DNA of 64,000 nt from Knoxdaviesia capensis (Eukaryota; Ascomycota; Sordariomycetes; Microascales; Gondwanamycetaceae), in assembly GCA_001510575.1 (NCBI GenBank), contig LNGK01000014.1:188462-252461 (forward strand), in the 5' to 3' direction. Under the pieces are notes generated by a model. It did no database searches. It worked only from the letters and a program-made list of their open reading frames with translations, and was not told where the DNA came from. The translations under genes were made by a program, and so were the position numbers. Shown piece after piece: positions 30,267 to 42,300 of this stretch. The first letter of the stretch is position 1; each line of letters begins with the position of its first letter.

Positions 30267-33200
30267 CTACAGAATATCCCGCACATGGTCGAAAATCGAC
30301 CCGTCCCGCGGAATACTCGGATACTGCTGCCGCCCGGGCGCCCCACTTCCGCTGCCGCCCGCCGTCGGCGTATCCGGCGACCCCTGGCTACCCGGCCCCG
30401 GCCCGCCTCCGCCGCCGGCCATCTTGGCCAGATTCTCCGGCGTCGACGCCACCGACGTGTGGTACGGCCGCCCCGTCACATAGCCCTCGAAAATGCGCGT
30501 CATCTCCGACTGGATCTGCAGCCCGTTGCGCGCCGTCGGGTCGTAGTGCGTCGACGGCGCGTGGCTGCCGCCGTAGCTGCTGCTGCCGCCCGACGGCGAG
30601 TGCTGGTGGTGGGCCCCGCCGCCGCCGTAGCCGTGGTGGCTGCTGGGCTGCTGGTAGTGGTACTGGTGAAGTCCACCGCCCGGGCTCGGGCCCGCGTATG
30701 CGGCGGTGTGGGCCGGCGGCTGCAGTGGCGCAGACTTCAGCGTCGGCCGCACAAACGACGACGGCGCGCCACTGCCGCCACCACCAGACGACGGCCCACC
30801 GCGGGCCGGCATTCCAGAGGAACTCCCGCCGGTATGCGGCGGCTGGTGCGGCGCGTCCTGCTGGAACTGGCCCGGCGCATACCCGCCACCCGGCGCAGAC
30901 CCGGCCGCCGATGCGCCCCGTGGCACGTCGCCGTGCATCGACAGGTCCTGCTGGTCATCCAGCGACATCAGCCCAAAGCGCGGCGCCGCCTCCTTCAACG
31001 CACCAATCGTGCGCCACAGCCGCGTCGACACATACGACTTGGCCGACAGGTCCCGCACCAGCTCGAGCGCCATGTAGAACTCGTTGCGGCACGACGAGCT
31101 GAAGTGCACCGGCGAGTGCACGGCGGCGAGGAACACCGCCGCGATGGCCGTCGCCAGGAACTGGTTGTAGAACACCTGGATGCGGCGGTACAGCCCCGTC
31201 GTGTTGTTCAGGTGTGTCAGGTAGCGGATGGTGTCCTTCGCCAGCTCGACCACGCGCTGCGCCTGCGGCAGGTTCGCCTGGATGCTCGCCGAGCTGTGCA
31301 GCACCGGCGTGTACAGCCACATGCGCAGCTGGTTGAGCCGCAGATACGTCCAGATGCGCAGCCGCTGCAGGTTGTACGACGGCGTGGTCGTCACCTGCTT
31401 CTCCTTGTCCCAGTTGCGCACCTTCACCTCCTCCGGCACCTCATCGTACCACTTCAGGATGTCGCGGTCGACAATCTCCATCTCCTCCGGGTCGATGTCC
31501 TTGGCGTAGTTCGGCCCGATGCGCGACACGTGCTTCCACACCTTGCCGGCCAGCCGCGAGTACGTCACCATGGCCACCAGGAACGGGTGTTCGTCGGGCG
31601 ATGGCAGGTTCGGGTCGATCTCGTCGTCCTGGAACACAAACGGCAGGCCGGTGCCAAACGCCCAGCGGCGGTCGAGCACGTACGCCGTCCAGAAGCAGTT
31701 GATGGTGAGTCGGCGGAGGTCTTCGTTCTCGTAGCGCATGATTCCCTGCTGTCGGTGGATGCCCAGCTCGAGACAGTGGCGCGCCACCATACCAATCACC
31801 CGCCACGACAGCACTTCGTCGTTGGACAGGTAGCGGTAGCCGGCTAGCAGACAGAGCAGCGGGAGGTTGTGGATATCGCACGAGTCGGTGGTGAGCTTGC
31901 GCTGGATGACGTTCTCCATGCTCTCGTAGATGGTGGTGGCCTTGTCGCTGTGGCCGTGCTCGTCGATCACCAGCCCGCAGCACAGCACCAGCTTCAGCAT
32001 CAGCGTCTTGTTGTCGGTGAGGTTGAGGTGCGGCCGCTGGGTCTTCGGCGTGCTCTCCATCAGCGACGCCAGACTCTGCGCGTGGCCCACCACACTCTGG
32101 ACCTTGAGCACGGGGTACATGATTCCAACCTCTTCCTGGTACAGCAGACACAACCGCTCCATCTCGTCCTTGGTCATGTCCCAAAGCGGGTCCTCAGTGA
32201 CCACCGATGGCGAACTGAGGTGCATGGCGGGTTCTTCGGATACAGACGGGGCACTGCTGGATGAATCGTCGCCCGCCGTCTTGTAGCCCATGGTTTGGAT
32301 GGCGTTGCGGGCAATGTCAAGTTGGAAGGCGGCCGCAATCGACGTGCGGTGTTTGTCGGTTTTGTGCGTCGATGAGTGCGAAACGGATGGAGATGTCGTC
32401 GCGGGAGCTTGATGGGCGAGCGACGCCGACGAGGCACCGGCTCCGGCTGTAGCGGAGCCAGGCGCGGCTGCTGCGGGGGGAGCGGATGAGGATGAGGCGG
32501 AGGCGGAGGCGACTCCGCCGGTGAACGACTGGACGCGATCTTGAATCGGCGCTAGCTGTAGGGCTTCGGTGCGGAGGGAATTGACGTTCTGGTACAGATT
32601 GTCGACCTGCTCCTGGAGTCGGAGCATCTGCGCCGCCATGAGCTTGTATTCGTCTGAGTCTTTCCAGTTGTTGGAGCAGCAGTTGGGGGCGTAGAGACAC
32701 GCCAGGTTCAGGTTTCCGCATCGCTGGCAGGGGGTTTCGCCGTTGCATTTTATCTTTCGGCGTTTGCATTCGTTACTATAGAGAGAGAGAAGGAGATGAG
32801 AGTTAGAGGTGACCAGCCAAGACGACCTACCGATACAATGTCGTGATTGGAATTCGGGGAGATAAACAGGGGGCCAGTGTATCATTACCATGCAATCGAG
32901 ATGTACTAGACAGAGAGTTGAAGACAGGACATGACATGACATGTTAGCAAGATCTGAGATTCACAGCAAACGGCTGGGAGCAAATGCAGCCAAACATATC
33001 CATGCACGTACCCGGTTCCGTTTACTCCGTTGTTGTTTACCGGAGGACGGCCCTTCGTCGTCGTAGCTTTTCCGCTTGGTTCCGCCCAACACGGACGGAT
33101 CGGTATCGAGAGACATTGCACCCATGAAGTTGGCTTCCGACGAGGCCATAGTGGCCGGGGTGGTCGGCCGGGCTGAAGCAGACGCGGCAGCACCGGCGGG

Positions 33201-33893
33201 CGTGGCGGCGGCGATAGGCGTGGACGACGACGACGGTTTCGCGAGGCCGGGGGTTGCTGCTGAACCAGAGCCAGGACCAAGTCCGGCTCCGGCTCCTCCG
33301 GTAGTGGTGGTAGTAGGGGTGGTGACGGTGGTGGTGGCCGAACCCGGATGCGCCGCCGGACGGGGAGAGAGCAAAGGTGCGTAGGGAGGAGCGGCAGTCG
33401 CGGCGGAGGCTGAGGCGGAAGCAGACGGAACGGACCCGGACGACGGATCGGCAGCGGCGGCGGCGGCAGAAAGAGGGGTCGGAGTGTTAGTAGTGGACGC
33501 GGCAGCAGTAGCAGAGACGGAAGCAACCGGGCCGGAAGGAGCAGAAGAAGCGGCGGCGGCGGTGGCGGCGGAGGAAGATGAAGATGGAGATGCCGAAGCG
33601 AGTTGCGGATGGTGTGGCGGTTGCAGGTGTGGCGGTTGATGGAGCGAGTGTGGCTGGTGATAGTGCTGGTCTGAGGCGGCAAGTGACGGGGTAGTAGTCG
33701 AAGTTAAAGCGGAAGGAGAGAGCGGGAGTTGTTGGTGGTGGTGTTGGGAAGGAGCGGAAAGACCGGTGGGACCAGCGGCAGAGTCAGGAGCAACCGACGA
33801 GGAAGAAGTGGAAGGTGCAACGGGAGGGAGCAGAGGGTCATCTGATTGGGCCAAATATCTGAGATCGCTAACGAGCGACTCGAGACGTTCCAT
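30267..33893 (-). CDS. Zn2Cys6 (fungal binuclear cluster) transcription factor, 1135 aa
   Basis: Three exons: 33893-33012 (294 codons), a 17-nt micro-exon 32905-32889, and 32775-30267. The introns (33011-32906 and 32888-32776) have GTACGT and GTAATG donors, CTAAC branches and TAG acceptors. Exon 1 encodes a Ser/Ala/Thr/Pro/His-rich region ending in a basic KRKSYDDEGPSSGKQQRSKRNR. The micro-exon encodes YISIA plus two bases of Cys300. The zinc cluster is then complete: Cys300, 303, 310, 316, 319 and 326, in the pattern CX2CX6CX5CX2CX6C. A coiled-coil dimerisation helix follows (QEQVDNLYQNVNSLR). The middle region (about residues 500-850, with EEVGIMYPVLKVQSV) is a Fungal_trans domain. The C-terminus is Gly/Ser/His/Gln-rich. 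Such proteins are nuclear regulators binding CGG-type sites; the target pathway is unknown. The start at 33893 is preferred to an in-frame ATG at 34082 that would add a leader of improbable composition. Confidence 0.9.
32889..32905 (-). other. 17-nt micro-exon of the Zn2Cys6 regulator
   Basis: This exon is bounded by TCTAG on the 5' side and GTAATG on the 3' side. It carries the codons for YISIA and the first two bases of the first zinc-ligand Cys. Skipping it joins CGG to TAACG and gives an immediate TAA stop. Retaining either flanking intron also introduces a stop. Confidence 0.8.
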
Positions 33894-33897
33894 TGTA

Positions 33898-33920
33898 GAA
33901 GAAGAAGAAGAAGAAGAAGA
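33898..33920 (+). repeat. GAA trinucleotide repeat in the regulator leader
   Basis: Seven or so GAA units just upstream of the minus-strand ATG at 33893. In the transcript this reads as a CUU-type pyrimidine tract. Confidence 0.8.
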
Positions 33921-34247
33921 GAAAGGAGAGGAAGAAGAGAAGTGGAGGGAGACCGAAGAATGACGGGGATGGGATGAGGGCAGGAGCGGAACCGGCAGAG
34001 TGAGTGGCAGAAACAGACACAGACTGATCGACCAAACAAGGCCCCAAAACACACCCACCAAGCACCCAAGGAAACACGGCACACACTCTCTCGCTCACTC
34101 ACACACTCACACGCCAGACAATACAAAGGGCAATGGGACAATGCAAGGTATACCGGCTGCAGTAGGAAGAGCCGATGGCGGTAGGGAATAGGGATAGTGG
34201 GATGGCAAATAACGGTAGAGGAGGATACCGAGATATGGGAGAGAGGA

Positions 34248-34265
34248 GTGTGTGTGTGTGTGTGT
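34248..34265 (+). repeat. GT microsatellite
   Basis: Nine GT dinucleotides in the upstream region of the Zn2Cys6 gene. Confidence 0.85.
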
Positions 34266-34917
34266 ACAGTACAGAGTAAAATCCGAGCAGGATGGGCTAA
34301 TAGTCATGTAACTACTGGACAGTCAGAGAGATTGCCACAGGGCAAGGCTCTTCGTGGAGAGAGGGAATCAGATAGCAAACAAACGAAGGAGGAGGAGGAG
34401 GATAAGGGGGAGCCCTATGGAGCAGTTACAGGTAGACAGACACACGGCCAAGGTTGGTCGGAGAGGGAAAAAGAGAGGGAAAGGAAGGGTAAGGGCTGAC
34501 AAGAAAGGAAGGGGGGGAAAGATTGGGGTAAAAAAAGGGACAAAGAACCCGTAGAGGCTGGGATGAGGAGAGAAAGGGTGGATGAGTCGGAGAGACCACG
34601 GGATGTTTTCCGTGCAGAGCGGAGAGAAGCGAGAGAGAGAACGAGAGAGAGGGTGAGAGGGTGAGGGTGAGGGTGAGAGGGTAAGCGGGAAAAGCAAGCC
34701 ACGCTACCAGATTGCAGGCCAGGATATGCAGCTCTTGGGGGGAGTGAAAGGGGGGTCGTGCGTGTGAGAGTGTGAGTATGTACAGTACAGTACGTCCTTA
34801 TCCAGATGTAGCATTAGGTGTGTAAGCGATGTGACTGTGCGTATGTAAGACAGAGAGAATGTGCGAGGATGGCATAGCAGGAGATGTCGATTGAGTAAGA
34901 CAGACAGAGATAGCAGC

Positions 34918-34939
34918 AGAGAGAGAGAGAGAGAGAGAG
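34918..34939 (+). repeat. GA microsatellite
   Basis: About eleven GA units in the upstream region of the Zn2Cys6 gene. Confidence 0.85.
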
Positions 34940-36057
34940 CGAGAGCAGCTCGGGTCAAGACGGTGCCACCAGCATGTGGTGGGATGCGGATTTGGCGGCC
35001 AGGTTCATCACAGGTGGTTTCGAGCCGGAGCCCCACGATACAGGCAAGGATGTAGTAGCACGCTATTATATGTACGAAGATTGTGCTATAGTGGACATGC
35101 TAGAAAGTCAGCCGCAGCCCGGAGCAAATTGGGAGATTGTACGGGGTGGGGTGTAGGATAGTAAGAAATGGTGGTGTGGTTTGTATGGAGTGTGCGCCGC
35201 GGAACGATGTGGTGATTGATTCACGAGGAAAGAAAAAGAAGAGAAAATAACAAAAAAGGAGAGAAAAGAAAAGACATTAAAATGTCGATTCCAAATCCAC
35301 CTATGAAACGGCGGAAGACGGCGATTGGCCAATGGATGGATGGATATTCAGCGATTGATCGAACACACAGGCAGGGCGGAAACAGGGCGGGATGTGCTGA
35401 AGAAGGAGCGAAACAAAGCCCGGTTAGGGGAGGGTTTACCTGCCAAGCAAATAAAAAGCTTGGGCTTCTTTCTTACCCTCACTCACTTCTCCAAATGATA
35501 GGAATCCACCAACTGCAGCATTTTCGCGACAAGGCAAGAGCAACGACTCCAAGAAAAGTGCGGAATGTCAAGGGCTACAGGGGGGGTGGGGAGCGAAGTG
35601 GAAAGTGGGCCGCCCATCGCTCTTTCCCTCAGGTATATGAACAGTATTTCCTTTCCTTTGGTCGGGTGGTTATGTGGGGGGGACGAAGGAAGGGGCGTTT
35701 TCGAGTTCTGCACCATAACGGTGGATTTGCTCTAGGGTTCCAGGATGCAGCACAATGCATGTTGTTCTTGGTGGGTGGAAAAGGTGCAGAGACAAGGGGA
35801 ACGCTGATAGGGCGGAGGCAGAGATAGCCCGAGTCCAGAAATACAACGTTCATCCGGGACCGAGTTTCTTCCCAGGGGGGATGGGGAAAGCAATCAGGCC
35901 CGCTCGGATAGCGCACCTCTCTTGTCTCGTACGAGAGACAACGGGGACCTTGGGGCCACTAGCACCTGCTAAGTCCATCATCCGCACGTTGTTGTCTGAT
36001 AGCCGGCTGCCCTGTAAAGAAGCAACGAAGGTCCCCTGGCATTTCTGGCGTGGAGCC

Positions 36058-36088
36058 TTTTTTTTTTTTTTTCTTTTTTTTTTTTTTT
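36058..36088 (+). repeat. Poly-T tract with one C interruption
   Basis: About thirty T with a single C. It has no adjacent terminal repeats or target-site duplication that I can see, so I do not read it as a retroposon tail. Confidence 0.8.
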
Positions 36089-37648
36089 CACTCCGTGCTG
36101 GTACAACAAAAGTCCTCCACGGCTGCACAGAAGCAGTGCCCAGGCAAAGCTCAGCTCACCTGGCCGGCCCTGATGCGATGAAAAGAGCACGAAAGGTGGC
36201 GGCCGATCGATTTAGAGGCCGGCACACGACGACGAGCCGCAGAAAAAACACCTCAGACACAGACACTTGGATACACGGGAGACAAACACAAAGATATGCG
36301 AACTTGGCAGCAGAGGCAAAGATCGGAGGTTCTTCGCAGAGTTACGATGCGCCGACTGTTGGTGAGGAAGGAACGGACACTAAGCAGCGCGGGCGGACAA
36401 GCCCCAGAAGGAAAAAGAAAGGAAGGGAAACCCCCGCCTGCACCTAAAAGTCAGACACACACCGGATACCTCAACCCCGTGAGAGAGAAAAGAAAATGTA
36501 AAAAATGTAAATATAAATTAATAAATTAATAAAAACGAAAAACTAAGAAAACTACCCCGAGCGGAAAGGGAAAGAGCCGAGCCTAGCAGACGGAAATAAA
36601 GGCGCTATTGCAGCAGGAAGGAGCTCATGCAGAGCACTTTCCGGTTTTTTTATCGTCAGCCACCACCCGATCTACCCAACAAAAACCGAAGATGTCAATT
36701 GTACGACACTGGACGTGCATGTACTCCAGACTTTGAACAGTATATCCACCGGTCATATACAAGCTGTAGTTGGTGTCTGCTGTCTGTCCGACGTGTGGAA
36801 CAACAACACGTTCGCTAAACCCGCAAGGAAGTTTACTGAGACTTGCCAATCTTAAACACGGTCGGTTCTCTCTTGCGTTTCTCGATAGGTCATAGATCGA
36901 GGTGCGGAGGTGTCAGACAGGCCCGGAGCCACGCGAAAAGGACGGAACAGCGAAAAGTCAGACAGAAAGAAAGGAAGAAAAAGAAAAAGAAAAAAGCCTG
37001 GCGATCCGATTACCCAATTAGTCAACGCTCGCTCACCCAAAGTTCGGGGCTGCGGGAGAGCAGGCAAGACGAGTCAGCGCAGACCAGGCCAGACCAGACC
37101 AGACCAACCGAACGGGAGAGTGGGCGGAACACTTTGCGCCATTGAGAACGACGGAGTGGAGGGTATGGGCAGGGCTTCCGGCTTGGCTCATTGCTTTTTG
37201 TGGGTGTGGATGTCACCTTGAAGTGTGTGCACTTCTGTTCATCCGGTCCAGTACGAATGAATGCAGATGCACCATGCAGTCCTTTTTAGGATATGCAGCA
37301 GCAGCAGCAACAGCAGCAGCAAGCAGCCGATGGTTGGTTAATGCGACAGCAGGCTTCGTTCAACTGGTCAGTGACAACGGCACCACACAGAAAACCCTGG
37401 AGCCGCATTTGTCACTCTGGTCGCTGGCTGGAATGGAGGTGAAGAAGAAACCGCCAGGATTTTCTTCTCGGGCGGTCGGTGCCCCCCTCCCCTCTCCTTC
37501 ACCGGCAGTACAAGCTCCTCCCCCCAAAAGTGTCCGGCTTCCCGCACTACTCGGAGTCTGCATGTCAAGAGAGCAAGAATACACGCAGTCCGGCTCGCTT
37601 GTTCCTACCGTCCTCTGGAATCCCGGGCTTGGCGGAAGATCCATTCGT

Positions 37649-37651
<3 letters not shown>

Positions 37652-37681
<30 letters not shown>
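37652..37681 (+). repeat. GA microsatellite
   Basis: About fifteen GA units in the spacer upstream of the Zn2Cys6 gene. Confidence 0.85.
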
Positions 37682-37684
<3 letters not shown>

Positions 37685-38742
37685 ACACGCCTTCAAGTAT
37701 CACTGCATATGCAACTCATCCTTGCACTTGTCCGCACCCACCAGTATATGTCCTCCAAGTGCCACTCGTGGCTGGCTACTGCATATGCACACACACACAA
37801 ACAGATCCAGACAGAGGAATGCTGTCTCCGTCCTCTCTCCGTGATACGTGTATCAAGTAGTCGGAGCCCACCACTACTTGCACACAAAAGAAACCATATA
37901 TCACCCAATTCCCACCCGTCCTTCCTCTCCCCGGACCAGATTTCCCGTTCCGGAACGACAGCCGAAGCGCTCCAGTAGGGGGCGGGACAACTCTCCCAAG
38001 TCTCACTCGCCTCAACTTCACGCACTCTCTCTCTCTCTCACGCTGCTGGCCTTTCTGCAATGGAACCCGCAACTCGGACCTCACTTCTACCTGTCGTCTT
38101 TCTTGGTTCCGGGCCCCCCCTCCCCTTCCCCCCTTCCCTCCCCAGTCAGTCTGGGACAAACCAAGAAAAACAAAGAAAGATCTCACCGAATTCGTCTCTC
38201 CACGGAGCAACCCAACCGCTTCAGAACCTCCTATGTCCGGGGCGTCCTCTCGGGGAGACATCGTGTCGGAGAGAGTCCTCTTCTTCGCAGAGACACCGTG
38301 TCGGCGAGTGAGTGTCTAAGAGCTGACTGACAAACACGCCGGCCGAACCCTCGTTAAGCGAGAAGGGGGCGGGCCCTGCTTGTACAACAGGCCGAACAGG
38401 CCCGAAACGCGCACACTCAGTACCGCCCAAATTGTCGCAAATACATTCCTACCAACCATGGCATTTCTGTTTGGTTCTTCTTTTTTTCTTGGTTCTTCTC
38501 ACTCCACCCTGTCCAGTAATAACCCACCGCTGAGAGCGCCCCATTTCCGTTGCGGGCGGATATAAAGCCGCACCGTTATGCTTTAAAGGGGGGGGGGCCT
38601 TTTTGTGTCGGAAAACCGCCCCAGCAAATCACGACTAAGAGAGACCAACCACAGCCTCACACATAGAGTCGAGAACGAAGACCACAACAATGAAAAGAGC
38701 ATTGCTTTATATATATACTCGCTAAGATGCTTTCCCTCTTCG

Positions 38743-39550
38743 CTAATGGGCCTCATCTTTCTCTTTGCCCCCCTTCCCCAACACCACAGACAGCCACTGC
38801 GCCAGCCCCGGAGCACCCCTCGACAACCCAAAACACAGCGCCAGCGCCAATCCCAACCAAAGAAAAAACAAAAGGACGGAGTACCCGGAGGACCGGGCAC
38901 CAGACGGCGTGGCGAGGTGGAGCGTGCTCCTGCGAAGACCAAGAAGAATGAGAGGTTAGTGAACGGCCCCCAAAAGAATAATCTCAAGATAACAGGGGGG
39001 TTCCAGCTTACCACGGAGTCCGGTACTCCTTAAAGGACTCGGTCTTCGGGGAAGGCGGACTTGCTACTGCGGCCGGCGCGATCTGGGCCTCCCGCTCCTC
39101 CCGCCACTGCGCCTTCATTTGGCGGATGCTGGCTTTGTGGTGGGCCGCCAAGGCCCGGCGGTCCTGGAATTTGGCTTCCCGCTCCTGCCTCCACATTTTC
39201 TTGCTCTCCCGCGCAAATTCCAGCCGCATCGCCTTCCACGCCTGCTCTTCGGCGGCGGCGGCGCGGGTAAAGCGGCTCTCCACCGCTTGGACCAGCCTGG
39301 CCGATCTCTCTTCCTCGGCCGCCGCCGCGCGGTTCAGACGGTCCTTAAGCGCCTGGGTCCGTTGGGCCGATTCTCTCCGGTCGTCTTCGCGGCCCTTCTT
39401 CATGTCGTCCCAGATGCTCGTGTAGGCGGCCAGGAGGATTCTTTGGTCCTCTTGTCGCGCTTCACGCCCCTCATCGAAGCGTTTGTTCGCCTCTTCGATG
39501 GCGTTGGCGTATCGGGCGAAAGCCTCTGCGGCCGATTGATCCTGGGCCAT
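38743..39550 (-). CDS. Coiled-coil protein with C-terminal membrane anchor, unknown function, 241 aa
   Basis: I read two exons: 39550-39012 and 38929-38743, separated by an 82-bp intron with GTAAGC donor, CACTAAC branch and CGCAG acceptor. Without splicing the frame stops at once after PW (180 codons). With splicing it continues for 61 more codons. Exon 1 is almost entirely helical and charged, with heptad-like Ala/Glu/Arg/Lys repeats (RFDEGREARQEDQR, RESAQRTQALKDRLNRAAAAEEERSARL, KMWRQEREAKFQDRR). That fits a long coiled coil. Exon 2 encodes a strong hydrophobic helix at about residues 196-215 (SVLLFFLWLGLALALCFGLS) and a short polar tail. The layout is that of a tail-anchored membrane protein with a cytosolic coiled coil. 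I recognise no family. The start has context ACGATGGCC. The gene could be restricted to a narrow clade. The splicing model is strong by signals but unconfirmed. Confidence 0.7.
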
Positions 39551-39861
39551 CGTGGTATGTGGCAGGCTGTATAGAAATGTTAGACACGTGCTCAGAAGGG
39601 GTTATATGTGGTAAGTAGCATACTACCGTGAGCAATTTGAAGAAGTGCCCGTGGGTGTGGAAGGTTGATCGGAGCCGTTGGAGAGAGTCTTCAGTTGGTG
39701 AGGGGGAGTGGGTGAGGGGGAGTGGGAGGGGAAGGCCGGGACTATTAGGAGAGGAGCCAGGGGGAAAGAGAATCGCTATTGTTGTTTATTAAAGAACGAC
39801 TTTAAGATGATATCTTGAAGCGGAAGAAAGAATGGAAGAACGAAGAACAAAATAAGCAAAT

Positions 39862-39863
<2 letters not shown>

Positions 39864-39893
<30 letters not shown>
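39864..39893 (+). repeat. GA microsatellite
   Basis: About fifteen GA units, 310 bases upstream of the coiled-coil gene start. Confidence 0.85.
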
Positions 39894-39897
<4 letters not shown>

Positions 39898-40497
39898 CGA
39901 CTATGTATCTAAAGTATACTAGTCAAATTTGATGTTGAATAGTAAAAGAGTGAAGGGCCAAGGGCCAGAAAAGAATAAAAGAATGAACCAGAATGAAATA
40001 GAATAAAACAAGATTGAACGAAAGAAAGAAACGAACGGGCATATCAGTGATCCAGTTTGAACTGAAGACTATGTGGTTCGAGATAAAATGTGATGTGGAA
40101 GAGTCAAGAATCAAAAGCCAGAAAAGAACAGAATTCAAAAGTTAAGTAAGAACACCAGGGCAAAGTCAGCCCAAAACAACACACGCGACGTGTTGTAAGT
40201 CCTGACTAACGCTCTTGCCGTTTAGGTATCGTGAAGATGTCAGGACGGGAAGGCGCCAACTGCAGTTCAAGCAGGCACGTCCGACGGCAGAATGTCGGCC
40301 CACTTCTCCGGCGCCGTTGTGCAGCTCCGGTCAGCTGTCCCTCGTTCCCTGCCACGCTCCGAGGCGCCGAGTCGGTCCGAGACGATGTGGTTTTGCTTTC
40401 AGGGCATGTATACGGGCCACTCTTCCATCGTTATGAGTCTCACGTCTGGACTTCTCTCCGGTCAGTCTGCACAAGGCTCAGAATAGGAACCGATATT

Positions 40498-40512
40498 TAG
40501 GGTTTAACCCTA
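40498..40512. promoter_or_regulatory. Inverted telobox pair
   Basis: TAGGGTT is followed after one base by AACCCTA, giving two head-to-head telobox half sites. It lies in the spacer between two minus-strand genes, about 950 bases upstream of the coiled-coil gene and 400 bases beyond the fumarylacetoacetase stop. Confidence 0.4.
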
Positions 40513-40912
40513 CACGGTCCCAAAACCACCACCGCCACCGGATTATTGTGTCCGCAAGTACTCGGGATGCACCAGTTTACCTGCATTTGTACCATGCACG
40601 AGTTTGCAATATTTGCGTTTTTGGCTCCGTCTATGCCATATTGCGCTGCGAGATAGGAAGTAAACCGCCTAGAGGGGGGAGATGAGATCATGTCCCGGGG
40701 TGTCTGGGATAATAGAGCAGGCAAATGCAATTTCTTCCCTCGTACCCAGCCGGGCATACACCATCCATCCCAGCTTTTATAATCATGTAAAACAAAGACT
40801 AAGACCCCCATCCCATCCTGCTGCTTGCGTGTGGCAATATATTCCCCACGTCCCAGATCTTAGCATCAACGTCGTTTCGATCTAAACCCGAACCCTAGCC
40901 ACACCACTTGAT

Positions 40913-42300
40913 TCACCGGGGCACAACCGTCCCGACACACTCGCCAAAGCCCACCCGCGCACCGAGAGGTCCGGCCGCTCCGCGCAGGCTCACAGTATCG
41001 CCATCCTCCAGGAACGTGCGGGTCTCGCCGCTGCCGCTAGCACTGGCGGCAGAAGACAGGGTGAAGGGTTCGCGGCCGGCCCGGCTGATCTCCAGCAAAC
41101 TGCCGCGGGATCCGTCCACTTCGCCGCTGATGGTGCCGCTGCCAAGCACGTCGCCGGTGCGCAGAGGGCAGCCGCCGAGGGTGTGGTGAGCGATCATCTG
41201 GGGGAACGACCAGAGCAGGTTGCGGGAGGACACACGGGTCACCGTTGCGCATGTGCCAGCAGCGGCTGTTCGCTCATGTATTAGTATCCATGGAAATCAG
41301 TGAGCCCACAAAAGCTTCAAAGGACACCGGGAGAGGAAAACTCACTCCGTAGCTCGACTTCCAACGCCACATCAAACACATTCTCCCTCCGGCTCTCCCG
41401 CAGGTACTCAGCAACCTCGCCCCGCGGGTTCTCCAGCGACGTGACGCGGAACGGCTCCAGCGCGTCCGCCAGCACCACCCACGGGCTCAAGCTGGTCACG
41501 AAGTTCTTCCCCGTGAACGGGCCCAGCGGGACATACTCCCACGCCTGCAGATCACGCGCGCTCCAGTCGTTCATCAGCACGTAGCCAAACACCGCCGCAT
41601 CCGCAGCGTCCACGCCGACAGACTCGCCGAGCGTGTTCGCCCCGCCGACGATGCACGCCAGCTCGAGCTCAAAGTCCAGCTGTGCGGACGGCTGCACGGC
41701 GCCGCCCTTGACCTGGCCGACGGGGCGCCGCACCCCCGTGCCGCTGACCACGATGCTGCTCGCGCGCCCGTGGTAGCCGACCGGCAGGTGGGCGTAGTTT
41801 GGCTGCAGCGCGTTCTCGACCCCCCGGAACATGATGCCGACGTGGCGCGCGTGGTGCAGGCCCGCGTAGAAGTCGGTGTAGTCGCCGACCTCCACCGGCA
41901 GATGCATTGTCGCTGTGGCGGCAGACACGAGAACCGCCGCCCGGGCTGCGGGGTCGTCCCGCAGCGTAGCGCAGTCGGCCGCCAGAAGCGTCTGCAGGCC
42001 GTGCCGCACCGCGGCGTGCACGGGGCGTCCCAGCGCAGCAAAGGCGTTCAGTGTTGACTGGCCAAACACGCCGACGTGCGGGGCGATGACGGGGCCGCCG
42101 ATGGCTGCAAGCAGCTGCTCGCGCGAGACAAGCTGCGCCATGTCGATGATGTCTGTGCCAACGGCGACACCGACGCGGGGAGACGGCGCCGCCGCGGTAG
42201 AAAAGATTCCGAACGGGAGGTTGGCGAGCGAGAAGTCGGAGGCGGGATCGATGGCCAGCCAGGACGACGCCGGCGGCGCAGGCGGGGACGGAGCGGACAT
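40913..42300 (-). CDS. fahA: Fumarylacetoacetase, 435 aa
   Basis: Two exons, 42300-41346 and 41265-40913, flank an 80-bp intron (GTGAGT donor, ACTAAT branch, CAG acceptor). The junction restores a Thr codon and a continuous frame. The enzyme hydrolyses fumarylacetoacetate to fumarate and acetoacetate, the last step of tyrosine and phenylalanine breakdown. The family signature YTDFYAGLHHARHVGIMFRG is present, with Asp143 and His150 matching the metal ligand and catalytic His of mammalian FAH. PVGYHGRASS, the metal-binding DFELELA (Glu211 and Glu213) and NDWSARDLQAWEYVPLGPF follow. The exon 2 product, with SFPQMIAHHTLGGCPLRTGDVLGSGTISG, completes the FAH domain. Length is normal for the family (about 420). 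The homogentisate dioxygenase and maleylacetoacetate isomerase genes often clustered with it in Aspergillus are not in this window. A telobox lies 230 bases upstream. Confidence 0.95.

Larger units (their letters stand above)
33894..38742. other. Upstream region of the Zn2Cys6 gene
   Basis: About 4.8 kb with no supportable gene. The plus strand is purine-rich near 33900-34700, so the minus-strand leader of the regulator is pyrimidine-rich. It holds GAA, GT and GA repeats and a long T tract. ORFs such as those near 35200-36450 and 37142-38330 are dominated by repeats and match nothing I know. Confidence 0.55.
39551..40912. other. Spacer between the coiled-coil gene and the 3' end of fumarylacetoacetase
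   Basis: About 1.4 kb with no supportable gene. The left part is the promoter region of the coiled-coil gene, with a GA microsatellite at 39864-39893. An inverted TAGGGTT pair lies at 40498-40512. Confidence 0.6.

Noticed and set aside
30285..31847. 520-codon plus-strand ORF opposite the Zn2Cys6 gene
   Set aside because: Arg/Val/His-rich antisense shadow of the regulator; no recognisable domain.
38743..38760. C-terminal KDEAH of the coiled-coil protein as an ER retrieval signal
   Set aside because: The consensus is KDEL or HDEL at the very C-terminus. KDEAH does not match, and with a tail anchor the end would lie on the far side of the membrane.
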